Source of the DNA: Vulcanimicrobiota bacterium
GTDB lineage: Bacteria > Vulcanimicrobiota > Vulcanimicrobiia > Vulcanimicrobiales > Vulcanimicrobiaceae
Length of the DNA stretch: 64,000 bases
Direction: 5' to 3'
Assembly (NCBI GenBank): GCA_003161435.1
Contig: PMOS01000023.1
Span: forward strand, 1 to 64,000
Shown: positions 1-8,345 of the stretch, piece after piece
Layout of the letters: each line of letters starts with the position of its first letter
How positions within the stretch are numbered: position 1 is the first letter of the stretch
The notes under the pieces: generated by a model
The model's input: the letters and a program-made list of their open reading frames with translations, nothing else
Databases searched by the model: none
Told to the model about the DNA's origin: nothing
Made by a program: the position numbers and the translations under genes

Positions 1-120
1 CCGGTGGGCGACGCGCTCGTGCGCTGCGATACGTTCGAGGATCGACCGCCGCTGGTCGACATTTCGACACGGTCGGTGCAGGCTGAGCGTTCCTCGCTAT
101 CGGCTCATGCGGTGATCTAG
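1..120 (+). CDS. 3' end of a gene running in from the left edge
   Basis: Frame 1 is open from the first base and closes with TAG at 118-120, giving a 39-residue C-terminal fragment (starts PVGDALVRCD, ends SAHAVI). No family can be recognised from this piece. Its stop codon lies in the tetramer CTAG, which also holds the stop of the opposite-strand gene, so the two genes meet tail to tail with a 4-base overlap. That tight packing supports it being real, but the fragment is short and the upstream sequence is missing. Confidence 0.45.
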   Translation, partial: PVGDALVRCDTFEDRPPLVDISTRSVQAERSSLSAHAVI

Positions 121-437
121 TGCTGGCGCGCGCGATTGTGCTTGTCGAAGTAGATGCGGTCGGAGAGGTTGTTCTCCTGACGGTTGAGCGAACGATCCTG
201 CGCAGCCGTGAGGTGGCCGTCATCGCGGCGCAGATCGCGATTGCGTTCGGTCTGAAGACGATCGGCGCCGTTGTCGAGGCGGTGGTATTCGCCGTACGTC
301 AGCGAGCCGTTGCGTACGCCCTGATTGATGCGGGCGTTCTCGTTATGGATGCGGTTCTCGACCTCACCGGCGCTGGCGGCGAGCGGTGCGACGAACGAGG
401 CGAACAGCGCGGTGGCGAGCAGGGTCTTGGTGAGCAT
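117..437 (-). CDS. small secreted hypothetical protein
   Basis: A 106-aa protein starting at the ATG at 437, chosen because AGGAGG lies at a normal distance upstream (about 442-447) and because a clean signal peptide follows (MLTKTLLATALFASF, cleavage probably after AASAG). The mature part is very polar and rich in Arg, Asn and Asp, with spaced repeats of the type LDNGADRLQTERNRDLRR and predicted helix. It looks like small periplasmic proteins of unknown function. Convergent with the gene at the left edge; the upstream gap of about 106 bp should carry its promoter. Confidence 0.7.
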   Translation of the reverse strand: MLTKTLLATALFASFVAPLAASAGEVENRIHNENARINQGVRNGSLTYGEYHRLDNGADRLQTERNRDLRRDDGHLTAAQDRSLNRQENNLSDRIYFDKHNRARQH

Positions 438-543
438 CGGATCCTCCTGAAGCGATGAGTGCACGGCCATCGTACACACACGCGGCGCTTCCCGACACCC
501 TATTTCAGCGAACGTTCACCACACTCTCAGGCCTGTCTCATGT

Positions 544-999
544 TCACGGTCGTGGAAACATCGAGACACCTGCTGCATCGGCGAGCGCGCCGGCATCGAT
601 CTGGAGTTTGCGCATCGCCGATCCCCCCGGACACGACACGTCGGCCGACATCTTGCCGAGATATGCGATCTGCGTCGCCGATCCGAACGAAGCGCTCTTC
701 ATGCATCGCGCCGAGGTCAATTGGTCCAGCGGCCCGGCGGCCTTGAGGTCCGCGAAGAATTGCTTGACCAGCGCTAAGGGCACGGACTTCTTGATCGGAA
801 CATCGCCTTGTTGCAAGGCCGTCGTACCGTCGGCGTACACGCGCAAGCGATATCCTGCGCGATTCGTCGAGCCCGAGTTGACGATCAGCGCTTCGGTCGG
901 CACGGTCGGCACGCGCAGGTATGCCGGCGCGGAAGGCGTGGGCGCAGGTATCGGTCCGTAGGTGGGGATCGCGAGCGCCAGGATGAGCGCGTACAACAT
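544..999 (-). CDS. secreted hypothetical protein
   Basis: 151 aa. The N-terminus (MLYALILALAIPTYG) is a short signal sequence followed by a Pro-rich linker. The rest is one small domain with two Cys (ARCMKS and VSCPGG) that could form a disulfide, and a basic, beta-rich middle (GYRLRVYADGTTALQQGD). I do not recognise the family. The gene diverges from the ImuB-like gene, with only 35 bp between the two starts, so any promoters overlap. No LexA-type palindrome is visible in that gap. Confidence 0.65.
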   Translation of the reverse strand: MLYALILALAIPTYGPIPAPTPSAPAYLRVPTVPTEALIVNSGSTNRAGYRLRVYADGTTALQQGDVPIKKSVPLALVKQFFADLKAAGPLDQLTSARCMKSASFGSATQIAYLGKMSADVSCPGGSAMRKLQIDAGALADAAGVSMFPRP

Positions 1000-1034
1000 G
1001 AACGATCAACGTACGCGCCACTGAGGATGTTGCG

Positions 1035-2549
1035 TTGCCGGTCGTTTGCGTGTGGATCCCGGCCTTTCGGCTTGCCGTCGCACGGCTGACGCAGCCCTCG
1101 ATCGATCTCGATGCGCCGTTGATCCTCGCCGACCGCGTCGAGCGCGGACGCGTGGTCGATTGCACGCTGAGCGCGGCGGCATTGGGAGTACGGCCGGGGA
1201 TGACCCTGGTGCAAGCGCAGGCCGTCGCGACCGAAGCGCGCACGGCGTTCGACGATCCGGCGGCCGATGCGCACGTGTGGTCGCAGATCCTCGATGCACT
1301 CGATGCGGCTTCGCCGATCGTGGAGGACGACGGTCTGGGCCTCGCGTTTCTCGAGATGCACGGGATCGCCGGCCGCCCCGCCGGCTGGGTGGTTGCGGTG
1401 CGCAACACGTTGCGCGATCTTCGGCACGCCGGAGGTGAGATGAATTTCCCGACACGCATCGGCGTCGGTCCGAATCGCTTCGTCGCGCACGCAGCAGCGT
1501 GGCGTGGTGATGGCACCACATGCGATCCTTTCGAGAACTCCGCGGCGTTCGTCGCACCGCTGCCCATCGAGCTGCTTGGCATAGATGCGCGCCTGCACCA
1601 GCGTTTGCGGCTACTCGGTGTGACGACGCTGGGCGAGCTCGCCGCATTGCCCCACGGTCCGTTCGTGCGGCGCTTCGGGAGCGACTCCGCCGTCTGGCAT
1701 GCGCGTGCGCGCGGCATCGACGAGCGACCGCTGCGCCCGCGCCCGCGCGCGCTGCGCGTCGATCGCGCGCTCTACGGTGAAGGCGAAGCGTCGTCCGAAG
1801 AACAGGTGCTGTTCGCGCTGCGCACGCTCGTCGGCTGGGTGGTCGACGACTTGAGCACGGCGGGTAAACGCGCGGGCCGGCTCGTGCTCACCCTCGACTG
1901 CGATGACGGAGAAGTCCGCGCGCTGACCGTGCGCGTCGCGCAGCCGACCGCGGTGCCGTCGACGTTGTTCGAATTGCTGCGCGCACGGCTCGAAGGCGTC
2001 ACGCTGGGCGCACCGGTCGTCGGATTGCGGCTCGCGGCGGAAGAGCTCGCCGGCGGCGGCGTCACGCTCTCGCTGTTTGCCGCGAGCGATCCCGATCCCG
2101 ACGCGATCGGGGTCGTCCTCGCCCGTCTCGACGCGGCGTTCGGCGAGGGCAAGGCGCTGCGCGCGCGCGTGCTCGACGGCCCGCGCATCGAGCGCCGCTT
2201 CGCGTTCGAGCCGTTCACGCTCGAGAGGATCGCAACCCGTGGGCCGAATGCCCCCGCTGAGCTCGTCCAAGGGCTGCCGGATGCCGCGGCGCTGCAGTTG
2301 CGTCTGGTCCCGGCGCGACCGGTCGAGGTGCGCGTGCTCAACGGCGCTCCACGCTTCGTCGGTTCGCCGCCGCAGCAGACCGTCGAGGTGGCAGGCCCGT
2401 GGCGCATCGAGGAAGGCTGGTGGGCCGTCGCGACCGGCGAGGGCGCACCGCTCGCGCGCGACGAGTACGACGTGTGCCTCGAAGACGGTTCGCTGCTGCG
2501 CATCGCGCGCGAAGACGACGCCTGGACCGTACGCGGCATCTACGACTAG
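1035..2549 (+). CDS. imuB: ImuB-like Y-family DNA polymerase homologue
   Basis: 504 aa, TTG start at 1035 preceded by GAGGA seven bases upstream. It has the Y-family layout: N-terminal palm/fingers (residues about 1-170), helix-hairpin-helix region (LLGVTTLGELAALPHG, about 190-205) and a C-terminal little-finger-like part. The catalytic carboxylates are missing: the usual DMDAFF is VWIPAFRL, and the SxDE region reads EDDGLGLAFLEM. This is the mark of ImuB, which recruits the error-prone polymerase DnaE2 (ImuC) and the beta clamp during SOS mutagenesis. The probable partner dnaE2 lies about 20.4 kb downstream on the same strand rather than next to it, and no imuA is seen. Confidence 0.8.
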   Translation: MPVVCVWIPAFRLAVARLTQPSIDLDAPLILADRVERGRVVDCTLSAAALGVRPGMTLVQAQAVATEARTAFDDPAADAHVWSQILDALDAASPIVEDDGLGLAFLEMHGIAGRPAGWVVAVRNTLRDLRHAGGEMNFPTRIGVGPNRFVAHAAAWRGDGTTCDPFENSAAFVAPLPIELLGIDARLHQRLRLLGVTTLGELAALPHGPFVRRFGSDSAVWHARARGIDERPLRPRPRALRVDRALYGEGEASSEEQVLFALRTLVGWVVDDLSTAGKRAGRLVLTLDCDDGEVRALTVRVAQPTAVPSTLFELLRARLEGVTLGAPVVGLRLAAEELAGGGVTLSLFAASDPDPDAIGVVLARLDAAFGEGKALRARVLDGPRIERRFAFEPFTLERIATRGPNAPAELVQGLPDAAALQLRLVPARPVEVRVLNGAPRFVGSPPQQTVEVAGPWRIEEGWWAVATGEGAPLARDEYDVCLEDGSLLRIAREDDAWTVRGIYD

Positions 2550-2600
2550 CAGGCCGTCGGGGCACAGGCGCGTGCGCACGCAAACGGGTAGAGGAGGTGA

Positions 2601-3080
2601 ATGGACCCGCTGGACCCGGAACCGACCGATCCGCTCGACGAGAACGAGGAAGAGGACGATGTCGACGACGACGAGGACGACGACGATGAAGACTCCCCGC
2701 CGCAGTTCTATCTGACGACGTTCATCCCGCGGCCGTCTTGGTACAGCCTGAACGCGGATGAGGCGACGGTGTTCCTACAAAATCGGGTTGCTCAGCTCAA
2801 CGAGGCGTTCGTCGAAGAAGACGAGGGCGTGATCTGGGCCTACCGGTACCACGTCATCGAGCGCGGGCGCGAGGTCGATGCCGTCGTCCTGCTGTGGATG
2901 ATCATGTCCGACGAAGCACTCGAAACGCTCGAAAGTACGCTGCGGCGCTCGGACGTCAACGAATACTTCGACTGGAGCGTCATCGGCGGACCGCAGAACA
3001 ACACGCCGACCGACATCTTGGGCGCGTTCCTCGGCACGCTCGTGCCCGATCCCGACCCGACGTCACCGAGCGAGAATTAG
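2601..3080 (+). CDS. acidic hypothetical protein
   Basis: 159 aa; ATG at 2601 behind a strong AGGAGG (GGTAGAGGAGGTGA). The first 32 residues are almost entirely Asp and Glu (ENEEEDDVDDDEDDDDED). A compact alpha/beta domain follows (about 35-145) containing YLTTFIPRPSWYSLNADE and a hydrophobic helix (VVLLWMIMSDEALETLE), then a Pro/Asp-rich tail. No family recognised. The acidic head resembles that of the small protein at 4302-4538, and both contain DPDPT near the C-terminus. It follows the ImuB gene by 51 bp on the same strand and could be co-transcribed. Confidence 0.7.
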   Translation: MDPLDPEPTDPLDENEEEDDVDDDEDDDDEDSPPQFYLTTFIPRPSWYSLNADEATVFLQNRVAQLNEAFVEEDEGVIWAYRYHVIERGREVDAVVLLWMIMSDEALETLESTLRRSDVNEYFDWSVIGGPQNNTPTDILGAFLGTLVPDPDPTSPSEN

Positions 3081-3102
3081 CCGGCAGTCGACCCGGCCGC
3101 GA

Positions 3103-4077
3103 CTACGCGGTGTACGGCTCGAACGGCGTGACCGGGGTGAGGATGGCGTCCATCTCGCCGAAGATGTGGGGATCGACGTCGAGCTCGGCGGCGGCGACGT
3201 TATCGTCGACTTGTTCCGGCCGCGTCGCTCCGACGATCACCGAAGCGACGACGTCGTCACGAAGACACCATGCCAGCGCGAGCTGCGCGAGCGTGCAGCC
3301 CGCGCGCTGCGCCAACGGCTTCAACCGCTGCACGGCGTCGAGCACCGGCTGCGTGAAGTAGTCCTCCATCATGTCCTTCGCGCGGCCCGCCGCGCGCGTC
3401 CCCGCCGGCGGGTTCGCCGCGTCGGTGTACTTGCCGGTGAGGATCCCCATCGCCAGCGGCGACCAGACGACGTTGCCCAGACCGTACTCTTTGCACGTCG
3501 GGAACACGCGCTGCTCGACGCGGCGCCACAGCGCGCTGTATTGCGGCTGGTTCGACACCGGCTCGGCCCAGCCGCGAGCACGCGCGAGGTTGACCGCCGA
3601 CGCGATCTGATCGGCGTTCCACTCGCTCACGCCCCAGTACAGAATCTTGCCGGCGCGCACGAGATCGTCCATTGCCTGGACGGTCTCTTCGAGCGGTGCG
3701 TTCGCGTCGTAGCGATGGCACTGGTACAGGTCGACGTATTGCACGTCGAGCCGGCGCAGCGACGCATCGATCTGCTCGCGAATGTGCTTGCGCGACAGCC
3801 CACGGTCGTTCGGACCGTCACCCATCGGAAAGTAGACCTTCGTCGCGAGCACGATCGACTCGCGCGGGAACGCGTGGATCGCGCGGCCCATGACTTCCTC
3901 GGCGCGCCCGCGCGCATACACGTTCGCCGTGTCGAAGAAGTTCACGCCGCGCTCGTAGGCGCGCTGGATGCAGGCGCGCGCGGCATCCTCCTCGACGCTG
4001 CCGCCGTATGTCAGCCAGGATCCGAGACCGACCGACGAGACCTTGACGCCCCAGCGCCCGAGATTCCGATATCGCAC
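3103..4077 (-). CDS. aldo/keto reductase (AKR, KCNAB/IolS-like)
   Basis: 324 aa from the GTG at 4077, which gives the usual AKR start (VRYRNLGRWGVKVSSVGLG) and the usual length; a GGAGGGG stretch lies rather far upstream (about 25 bases). TIM-barrel NADPH-dependent oxidoreductase with the catalytic tetrad visible: Asp and Tyr in FFDTANVYARGR, Lys in LATKVYF and His in YQCHRYD. The NADP-binding end contains GATRPEQVDDN. The C-terminus meets the acidic gene at 2601-3080 tail to tail. The substrate cannot be told. The gene diverges from the small acidic gene pair at 4144-4538. Confidence 0.85.
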   Translation of the reverse strand: MRYRNLGRWGVKVSSVGLGSWLTYGGSVEEDAARACIQRAYERGVNFFDTANVYARGRAEEVMGRAIHAFPRESIVLATKVYFPMGDGPNDRGLSRKHIREQIDASLRRLDVQYVDLYQCHRYDANAPLEETVQAMDDLVRAGKILYWGVSEWNADQIASAVNLARARGWAEPVSNQPQYSALWRRVEQRVFPTCKEYGLGNVVWSPLAMGILTGKYTDAANPPAGTRAAGRAKDMMEDYFTQPVLDAVQRLKPLAQRAGCTLAQLALAWCLRDDVVASVIVGATRPEQVDDNVAAAELDVDPHIFGEMDAILTPVTPFEPYTA

Positions 4078-4143
4078 GCCCGGTCGTACCCGATTGGAGC
4101 CGCCCCTCCTTTCGGGTCCGCTCGAAGTGGGAACGAGGCCCTC

Positions 4144-4305
4144 ATGAACGACCGTGACAAACGAGCGTCGGACGCCCTCGCCGGCGCTGACGAACAGGAC
4201 ACGGACGTCCTTGCCGATGCGCACGAGCAGGACGCCGACGTCATCGGCGACGAGCTGGGTGGCGGTCTGGGCAACACGACCGACGGAGGCGCGAACGACG
4301 GATGA
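4144..4305 (+). CDS. small acidic hypothetical protein
   Basis: 53 aa, ATG at 4144. Highly acidic and repetitive: blocks of the form ADEQDTDVLADAHEQDADV, then a Gly-rich end (GDELGGGLGNTTDGG). No cysteines, membrane segment or known motif; probably disordered. The TGA stop overlaps the ATG of the next small acidic gene by four bases (ATGA), so the two are translationally coupled. Only a weak ribosome site (ACGAGG) precedes it. The coupling and unbroken frame favour a real gene. Confidence 0.5.
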   Translation: MNDRDKRASDALAGADEQDTDVLADAHEQDADVIGDELGGGLGNTTDGGANDG

Positions 4306-4538
4306 CAGGCGCAGGCGATACCAGTGAGATCGATGAGTTCACGCTGGACGAGGCAGACGACGTGGTCGACGAGGAAGTCGACGTCGAGGATGATCTCGAG
4401 GACGACGATGAGAGCGGCACGCCGGTGCCGCCGGTCGGCACCGACGTTCAGTTTCCGCTGAACGATCCCGACCCGACCGCCGGCGCATCGGACATCGGCG
4501 GCGTCGCCCCGTCACAGGACGACACCGCGGATACGTGA
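4302..4538 (+). CDS. small acidic hypothetical protein, coupled to the previous one
   Basis: 78 aa, ATG in the ATGA overlap with the preceding gene. Dominated by Asp and Glu in residues 8-45 (EVDVEDDLEDDDES), followed by a Pro/Gly-rich tail (PLNDPDPTAGASDIGG). Likely unstructured. Compositionally it matches the N-terminus of the 159-aa protein at 2601-3080. Function unknown; such acidic tails often bind cations or basic proteins, but nothing here shows that. Confidence 0.5.
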   Translation: MTGAGDTSEIDEFTLDEADDVVDEEVDVEDDLEDDDESGTPVPPVGTDVQFPLNDPDPTAGASDIGGVAPSQDDTADT

Positions 4539-4560
4539 CCTCTTCGGTCGGGCTGCGTCG

Positions 4561-5817
4561 TTACTGGGTGTTGACGGTGACGCTTGCGGAACCGAGCGTG
4601 TTGCCGGAACCGTCCTGGAACGTGACGGTGACGGTACCGTTGACGATCGCGCTCCCTTGCGTGGTGAGGAAGATCGAGAACGTCTCCGACTGACCCGCCG
4701 TGAACGGCGCGTTGATGACCGATGCCGGAGCGGCCAGGCACTGACCCGACGATGCGGTTTGGCAGATCGTACCGAGGAGCGGCAGCGTCCCAGTTTGCAC
4801 GATCGCTTCAGCGGCGGGATAGTTCTTCAAGGTACCGTTGTCCGCGAGCGCCGCAAACGCGCCGGTTGAGCCGGAGGCGATCGGAATCGTCACGGTTCCG
4901 TTTCCGCTCGCGGTCGCCGTCTGCACGGTGAACCCGGCCGACGGCGTCGGGCTCGGAGTCGGCGTCGCGGTCGGCTTCGGCGTCGGCGTCGAGGTCGGGG
5001 TCGCGGTCGGCGTTGGTGTGACGGTGGGATGCGGCGTCGGAGTGGGCGATGCGCTCGGACTGCTCGACGGCGTCGGGCTCACCGTCGGCGTCGCGGTGGG
5101 GCCCGGCGTCGGCGTCGGGGTCGGCGAGCCGGTCGGGGACGAGGTCGGCCGCGGCGTCGGCGTCGCCAGGGTCGAGGTCGTGCTGAACAGCACGATCTGA
5201 TACGACGTGCCGGCGACGAGGACGAGCGGCACGTTCGGCTCCGGCCAGTCGAAGAACAGATCGCCGTTCGTGTCGGTGGCAAACGTCGCGGGGCCGGTGA
5301 CCAGCGTCCAGTTCGCGCTGGGATTGTTCGGATCGTAGAGGGCGACGTAGGAGTGCGCTGGATCCGGCAGCGTCGAGCCCGGCGGGAACTTCCACACGAT
5401 GACGAACGCGTCGGGCAGCGTCACGTTGGTATCCGGAGTGAACGTGACGTATCCGAACGGCGAGATGTTCGCCGCCCCGATGGTCCGCGGCAGCCGACGA
5501 ACATTCTGCACCGCCGGCGCCCCCGCGGGCGCCGTCAGCGACATGACGACTTGCAGGTGCGCCATGGCGCTTGCGGCCGGAACGGTGAACGTACCGCCAA
5601 ACCCGCCGGCGAACGGTCCGAGCGTGAGCGTGGTCGATGCGGTGGTGCTCGTGGTGAGCGTGCCGGTCGCGGTCGTCGCGATCACCGGTGTCGGCGACGG
5701 TGTCGGCGCGGCGACCCCGGTGTTGAACGCCGGCGCCGAGCCCCCCCCGCCGTTGCATCCGGCGACGAAGCCGGCCGCCGTAACGACGAGGACCCAAAGG
5801 ACCGGTCGGAATCGCAT
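4561..5817 (-). CDS. lipoprotein with Pro/Thr-repeat linker
   Basis: 418 aa. The N-terminus is a lipoprotein signal with lipobox VAGC (Cys about residue 21) followed by a Gly run, so the protein is membrane-anchored on the outer face. Residues about 30-205 form a beta-rich domain. Residues about 215-295 are a long low-complexity linker of (S/T/A)PTP-type repeats, and a second beta domain (about 297-418) resembling an extracellular Ig-like or adhesive module ends in a VTFQDGSG segment. The repeat linker gives a GTCGGCGTCG-like DNA repeat at about 4930-5170. Probably a surface or envelope structural protein; no enzyme motif seen. Confidence 0.75.
   Translation of the reverse strand: MRFRPVLWVLVVTAAGFVAGCNGGGGSAPAFNTGVAAPTPSPTPVIATTATGTLTTSTTASTTLTLGPFAGGFGGTFTVPAASAMAHLQVVMSLTAPAGAPAVQNVRRLPRTIGAANISPFGYVTFTPDTNVTLPDAFVIVWKFPPGSTLPDPAHSYVALYDPNNPSANWTLVTGPATFATDTNGDLFFDWPEPNVPLVLVAGTSYQIVLFSTTSTLATPTPRPTSSPTGSPTPTPTPGPTATPTVSPTPSSSPSASPTPTPHPTVTPTPTATPTSTPTPKPTATPTPSPTPSAGFTVQTATASGNGTVTIPIASGSTGAFAALADNGTLKNYPAAEAIVQTGTLPLLGTICQTASSGQCLAAPASVINAPFTAGQSETFSIFLTTQGSAIVNGTVTVTFQDGSGNTLGSASVTVNTQ
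4930..5170. repeat. low-complexity coding repeat (Pro-Thr linker)
   Basis: Tandem imperfect 6- and 12-base units (GTCGGC and GTCGGCGTCGGG types) that encode the PTPTPTP-like linker of the lipoprotein. The period is a multiple of three throughout, so it expands as codons. It is not a CRISPR: units are too short and there are no spacers. Confidence 0.75.
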
Positions 5818-5919
5818 TAACGCACTCCCTGTCAGAACGGGTGGGCCCGGCTCTCATCCTAGCACGCCGCCGGCCGTGCCGGGATGTGGGGGAACCCTAC
5901 CTCGGACGACCGAGGCGCC

Positions 5920-6777
5920 CTAGGACGGCGTCTGCTCGATCAGGTCGATCAGCACCGGGTACACCAGCTCGGTCTGTTCCTGGGGAATCTGCGGCTCGAT
6001 CAGGTCGTGGATCTCCGGCATCCCTTGCAGCGTCAGGTCGTCGACTTCGACGCCGAATTCACGCAGCGTCGCGAACCTGCGGCGCGCGTGCGCGTTGTTG
6101 ACCACCGGATCGTTCTCGTTGAGCACCAGCACGGCGCGACGCGCATGCGGCCCGTGCGGCGCGGCGTCGATGTCGGTCGAGATGCGCAGCGACTCACCGA
6201 GCGCGCGCGTCGCAAAACGCGGATATCCGTGCGGCGGATCCTGCGCCTCTTTGCGGCGCGGATCCCACCATCCGAACCGGTTCGGGGCCGTGCGCAACAA
6301 CACGCCGAGGGCGTCGTTCGCGCGGGCCGGCACTTCGCGCAGCCCGCAGAACGGCGCGAGCGCGATCCCGGTGTCGATGCGCGTGCGCGCCGCGAGCCAG
6401 CCGGCGAGCGTCGCGCCGACCGAGATCCCCACAACGACGACGCGTTCGCCGCACAGCGCGGCGACGACGACCGCGCGCAACGCCGCAACTTCGAGATCGC
6501 GCGCGCGCAAGTTCGCGATCGCGGTAGTCATCCGGTCGTGGTAGCCATGGTACGGCATCCGCGGCACGATCACGGCATGACCGCGCGCCCGCAATTGCGG
6601 CCCGAGGCGGTCGTACTGCGGCGGGCAGCTGGTGAGCCCGTGCAACAGCACGACGGCGATACGAGCTCCGCTCTCGCCGATCCACCAGCGCGTGCCGTAG
6701 GCGGGATCGATCGACGGATCGGAGCGCTCGGCGGCAACGATCTCCTCGAGCAGCGCGACCGCTTTGGCCGGATCCAT
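5920..6777 (-). CDS. alpha/beta hydrolase (esterase/lipase type)
   Basis: 285 aa from the ATG at 6777, whose A is shared with the TGA stop of the upstream YqeG gene (TGATG). Alpha/beta-hydrolase signature: oxyanion loop VVLLHGLTSCPPQYDRLG (about 42-59), nucleophile elbow GISVGATLAG (Ser about 120), acid in NENDPVVNN (about 225) and His in MPEIHDLIEP (about 258). This resembles carboxylesterase/monoacylglycerol lipase families. It is the last gene of a three-gene overlapping operon with a lipid kinase and a HAD phosphatase, which hints at a glycerolipid-related substrate. Confidence 0.8.
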   Translation of the reverse strand: MDPAKAVALLEEIVAAERSDPSIDPAYGTRWWIGESGARIAVVLLHGLTSCPPQYDRLGPQLRARGHAVIVPRMPYHGYHDRMTTAIANLRARDLEVAALRAVVVAALCGERVVVVGISVGATLAGWLAARTRIDTGIALAPFCGLREVPARANDALGVLLRTAPNRFGWWDPRRKEAQDPPHGYPRFATRALGESLRISTDIDAAPHGPHARRAVLVLNENDPVVNNAHARRRFATLREFGVEVDDLTLQGMPEIHDLIEPQIPQEQTELVYPVLIDLIEQTPS

Positions 6778-7271
6778 CACGCCCGCGGAACGCCGCGCAT
6801 CAGGATTCGCTCGAGCCAGCGCAGCGGGCGCGTGTTCCACGGGTCGTGCCGCACGAGCGGATCGACCAGGATCACTTCGAGTCCGGCGAGCTTCGCGCCG
6901 AGCACGTCGGTGAACAGTTGGTCGCCGATCACCACGACCTCGTCGGGACGCAGCTCGAGCACGTTCATCGCGCGCCGAAATCCGCGTGGCAGTGGTTTGC
7001 GCGCGCGCGGGATGCACGGGACGCCGAGGTCTTTGGCGACCTGGGACGCCCACGGCGTGCCGTTGTTGGTAAGCACTGCCACGCGCACGTCGGCCTCTTT
7101 CGCGCGGCGCACCCAGGCTGCATCCTCCTCCAGCGGGGCCAGCGCGCGAAAACCGACGAGCGTATTGTCGAGATCGACGATCGCACCGCGGATGCCGCGC
7201 GCGCGGAGCTCCGAAGGATCGATCTGGTTGATGCGCGTCGCGAACTTGGTCGGCCGAAAGAAGTCGATCAC
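6777..7271 (-). CDS. YqeG-family HAD IIIA phosphatase
   Basis: 164 aa, GTG start in the GTGA overlap with the upstream kinase gene. HAD motifs: I, VDLDNTLVGF (Asp nucleophile and general acid); II, AVLTNNGTP; III Lys in ARKPLPRGF; IV, VVIGDQLFTDV. These match the YqeG (HAD IIIA) family, related to the phosphatidylglycerophosphate phosphatase Gep4. Lying between a diacylglycerol-kinase-type gene and a lipase-like gene, a phospholipid-head-group role is a reasonable inference. It has 1-base and 4-base overlaps with both neighbours. Confidence 0.8.
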   Translation of the reverse strand: MIDFFRPTKFATRINQIDPSELRARGIRGAIVDLDNTLVGFRALAPLEEDAAWVRRAKEADVRVAVLTNNGTPWASQVAKDLGVPCIPRARKPLPRGFRRAMNVLELRPDEVVVIGDQLFTDVLGAKLAGLEVILVDPLVRHDPWNTRPLRWLERILMRGVPRA

Positions 7272-8170
7272 CGTATCGCTGGTACCCGGTCCGGCGGCAC
7301 CAGCACCGTCACGCCGCGATTGACGATGCGGAACTCGGCCGGGAGGCGGGTGATCTCTTCGCTGTCCGCGTCGACGCGGTAGTGGTGACCGTGCACCGAG
7401 CGCACGGTGAAGCGCCGGCCTTTGACCGCTACCACTTCGGGCGCGTGCGCGAAGCGGTGCAGCGCGACGGCCACCAGCAGACGCACGGTGTGCCAGAACC
7501 CTTGTGAGTCGATCGAGTACAGCCACAGCCGGCCGTCTTCCAGGCTGCCTTCGGGGTTGTCGACCACGCCGCCGAAGCGGTAGCTGTTGGCGACCGTGAG
7601 CTGCACGGCGCGCACGCGCCGTTTCGCGCCGTCCTCGGATTCGATCTCGAGATGCATCGGCCGCGCCCAGCGCAGTGCGCGCAGCGTGGTGATCGGGATC
7701 GCCAGCATCCCGAGCCGCCGCTTCACGTCGTCCGTTTGCAGGCGGGTGACCCGCGTCGACAGCCCGACCGATGCTTCGTTGAAATAGTGCACACCGTTCG
7801 CGCTGCCGACATCGACCGCAAACGGAACGCCGCCGTCGACGAGCGCGGCAGCGTCGTCGAGGCCGGCGGGGATGCCGAGCGTGCGCGCGAGCTCGTTGAA
7901 CGTCCCTAGCGGCAGCACTGCCAGCGGCAGCTTCGTCTCGATCAAGCCGTCGATCGCGGTAAGCAGCGTCCCGTCGCCGCCGCCGACCGCCACCACGTCG
8001 ACGTCGCTGCGCCGCGCGACGATCGCCTCGGACAACCCGACACGGCCACCGTCGAGCGGCAGCTCGATCACCTCGTGGCCCCGAGAGCGCAACGCCGCCG
8101 CGACGTGGCCGAGGGCACCGCGTCCGCGCCGCGCGCGGGTGTTCACCGCGAGAAGAACGCGCTTGCCCAT
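7268..8170 (-). CDS. diacylglycerol/sphingosine kinase-family lipid kinase
   Basis: 300 aa; ATG at 8170 gives the expected start MGKRVLLAVNTRARRG. DAGK catalytic domain: the nucleotide loop VVAVGGGDGTLLTAIDG (about 60-76), then LPLGTFNELARTLGIP, then a C-terminal YegS-like beta domain. It phosphorylates diacylglycerol or a related lipid using ATP. First gene of the operon with YqeG phosphatase and alpha/beta hydrolase. The start is about 175 bp from the divergent SpoIIE-type phosphatase gene. Confidence 0.85.
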   Translation of the reverse strand: MGKRVLLAVNTRARRGRGALGHVAAALRSRGHEVIELPLDGGRVGLSEAIVARRSDVDVVAVGGGDGTLLTAIDGLIETKLPLAVLPLGTFNELARTLGIPAGLDDAAALVDGGVPFAVDVGSANGVHYFNEASVGLSTRVTRLQTDDVKRRLGMLAIPITTLRALRWARPMHLEIESEDGAKRRVRAVQLTVANSYRFGGVVDNPEGSLEDGRLWLYSIDSQGFWHTVRLLVAVALHRFAHAPEVVAVKGRRFTVRSVHGHHYRVDADSEEITRLPAEFRIVNRGVTVLVPPDRVPAIR

Positions 8171-8316
8171 CTTCTGCCACGTACCCACGCGTCGCGGAAA
8201 AATACCGACGACAAACCCGAGAGTATTCGCCTGGCCTCGTCGTTGACGTACCACCAGACTCCATGCGCGACTCTTGCGACCGCCGACGACGACGTCATCC
8301 CTACGCTGCGGCAACG

Positions 8317-8336
8317 ATCGAACCAGCGGGTTCGAT
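8317..8336. promoter_or_regulatory. perfect inverted repeat, possible operator
   Basis: ATCGAACC-AGCG-GGTTCGAT: an 8-bp perfect inverted repeat with a 4-base spacer, ending ten bases before the GTG chosen for the SpoIIE-type phosphatase gene. It could be an operator or a 5'-leader hairpin. The spacing between the CGAAC and GTTCG cores is 6, not 4, so it is not a standard LexA box. Confidence 0.45.
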
Positions 8337-8345
8337 GACGTTCAC

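Noticed and set aside
1000-1034. LexA box before the imuB-like gene
   Set aside because: The 35-bp gap contains only GAACGATCAACGTAC-like sequence without the paired CGAAC/GTTCG arms.
4930-5170. Tandem repeat array that could be taken for a CRISPR or VNTR locus
   Set aside because: Units are 6-12 bases, continuous, in frame and encode a Pro/Thr linker; there are no spacers or cas genes.
8317-8336. CGAACC...GGTTCG as a LexA box
   Set aside because: The spacing between CGAAC and GTTCG is 6 rather than 4, so it is not a standard LexA site; kept only as an unassigned inverted repeat.
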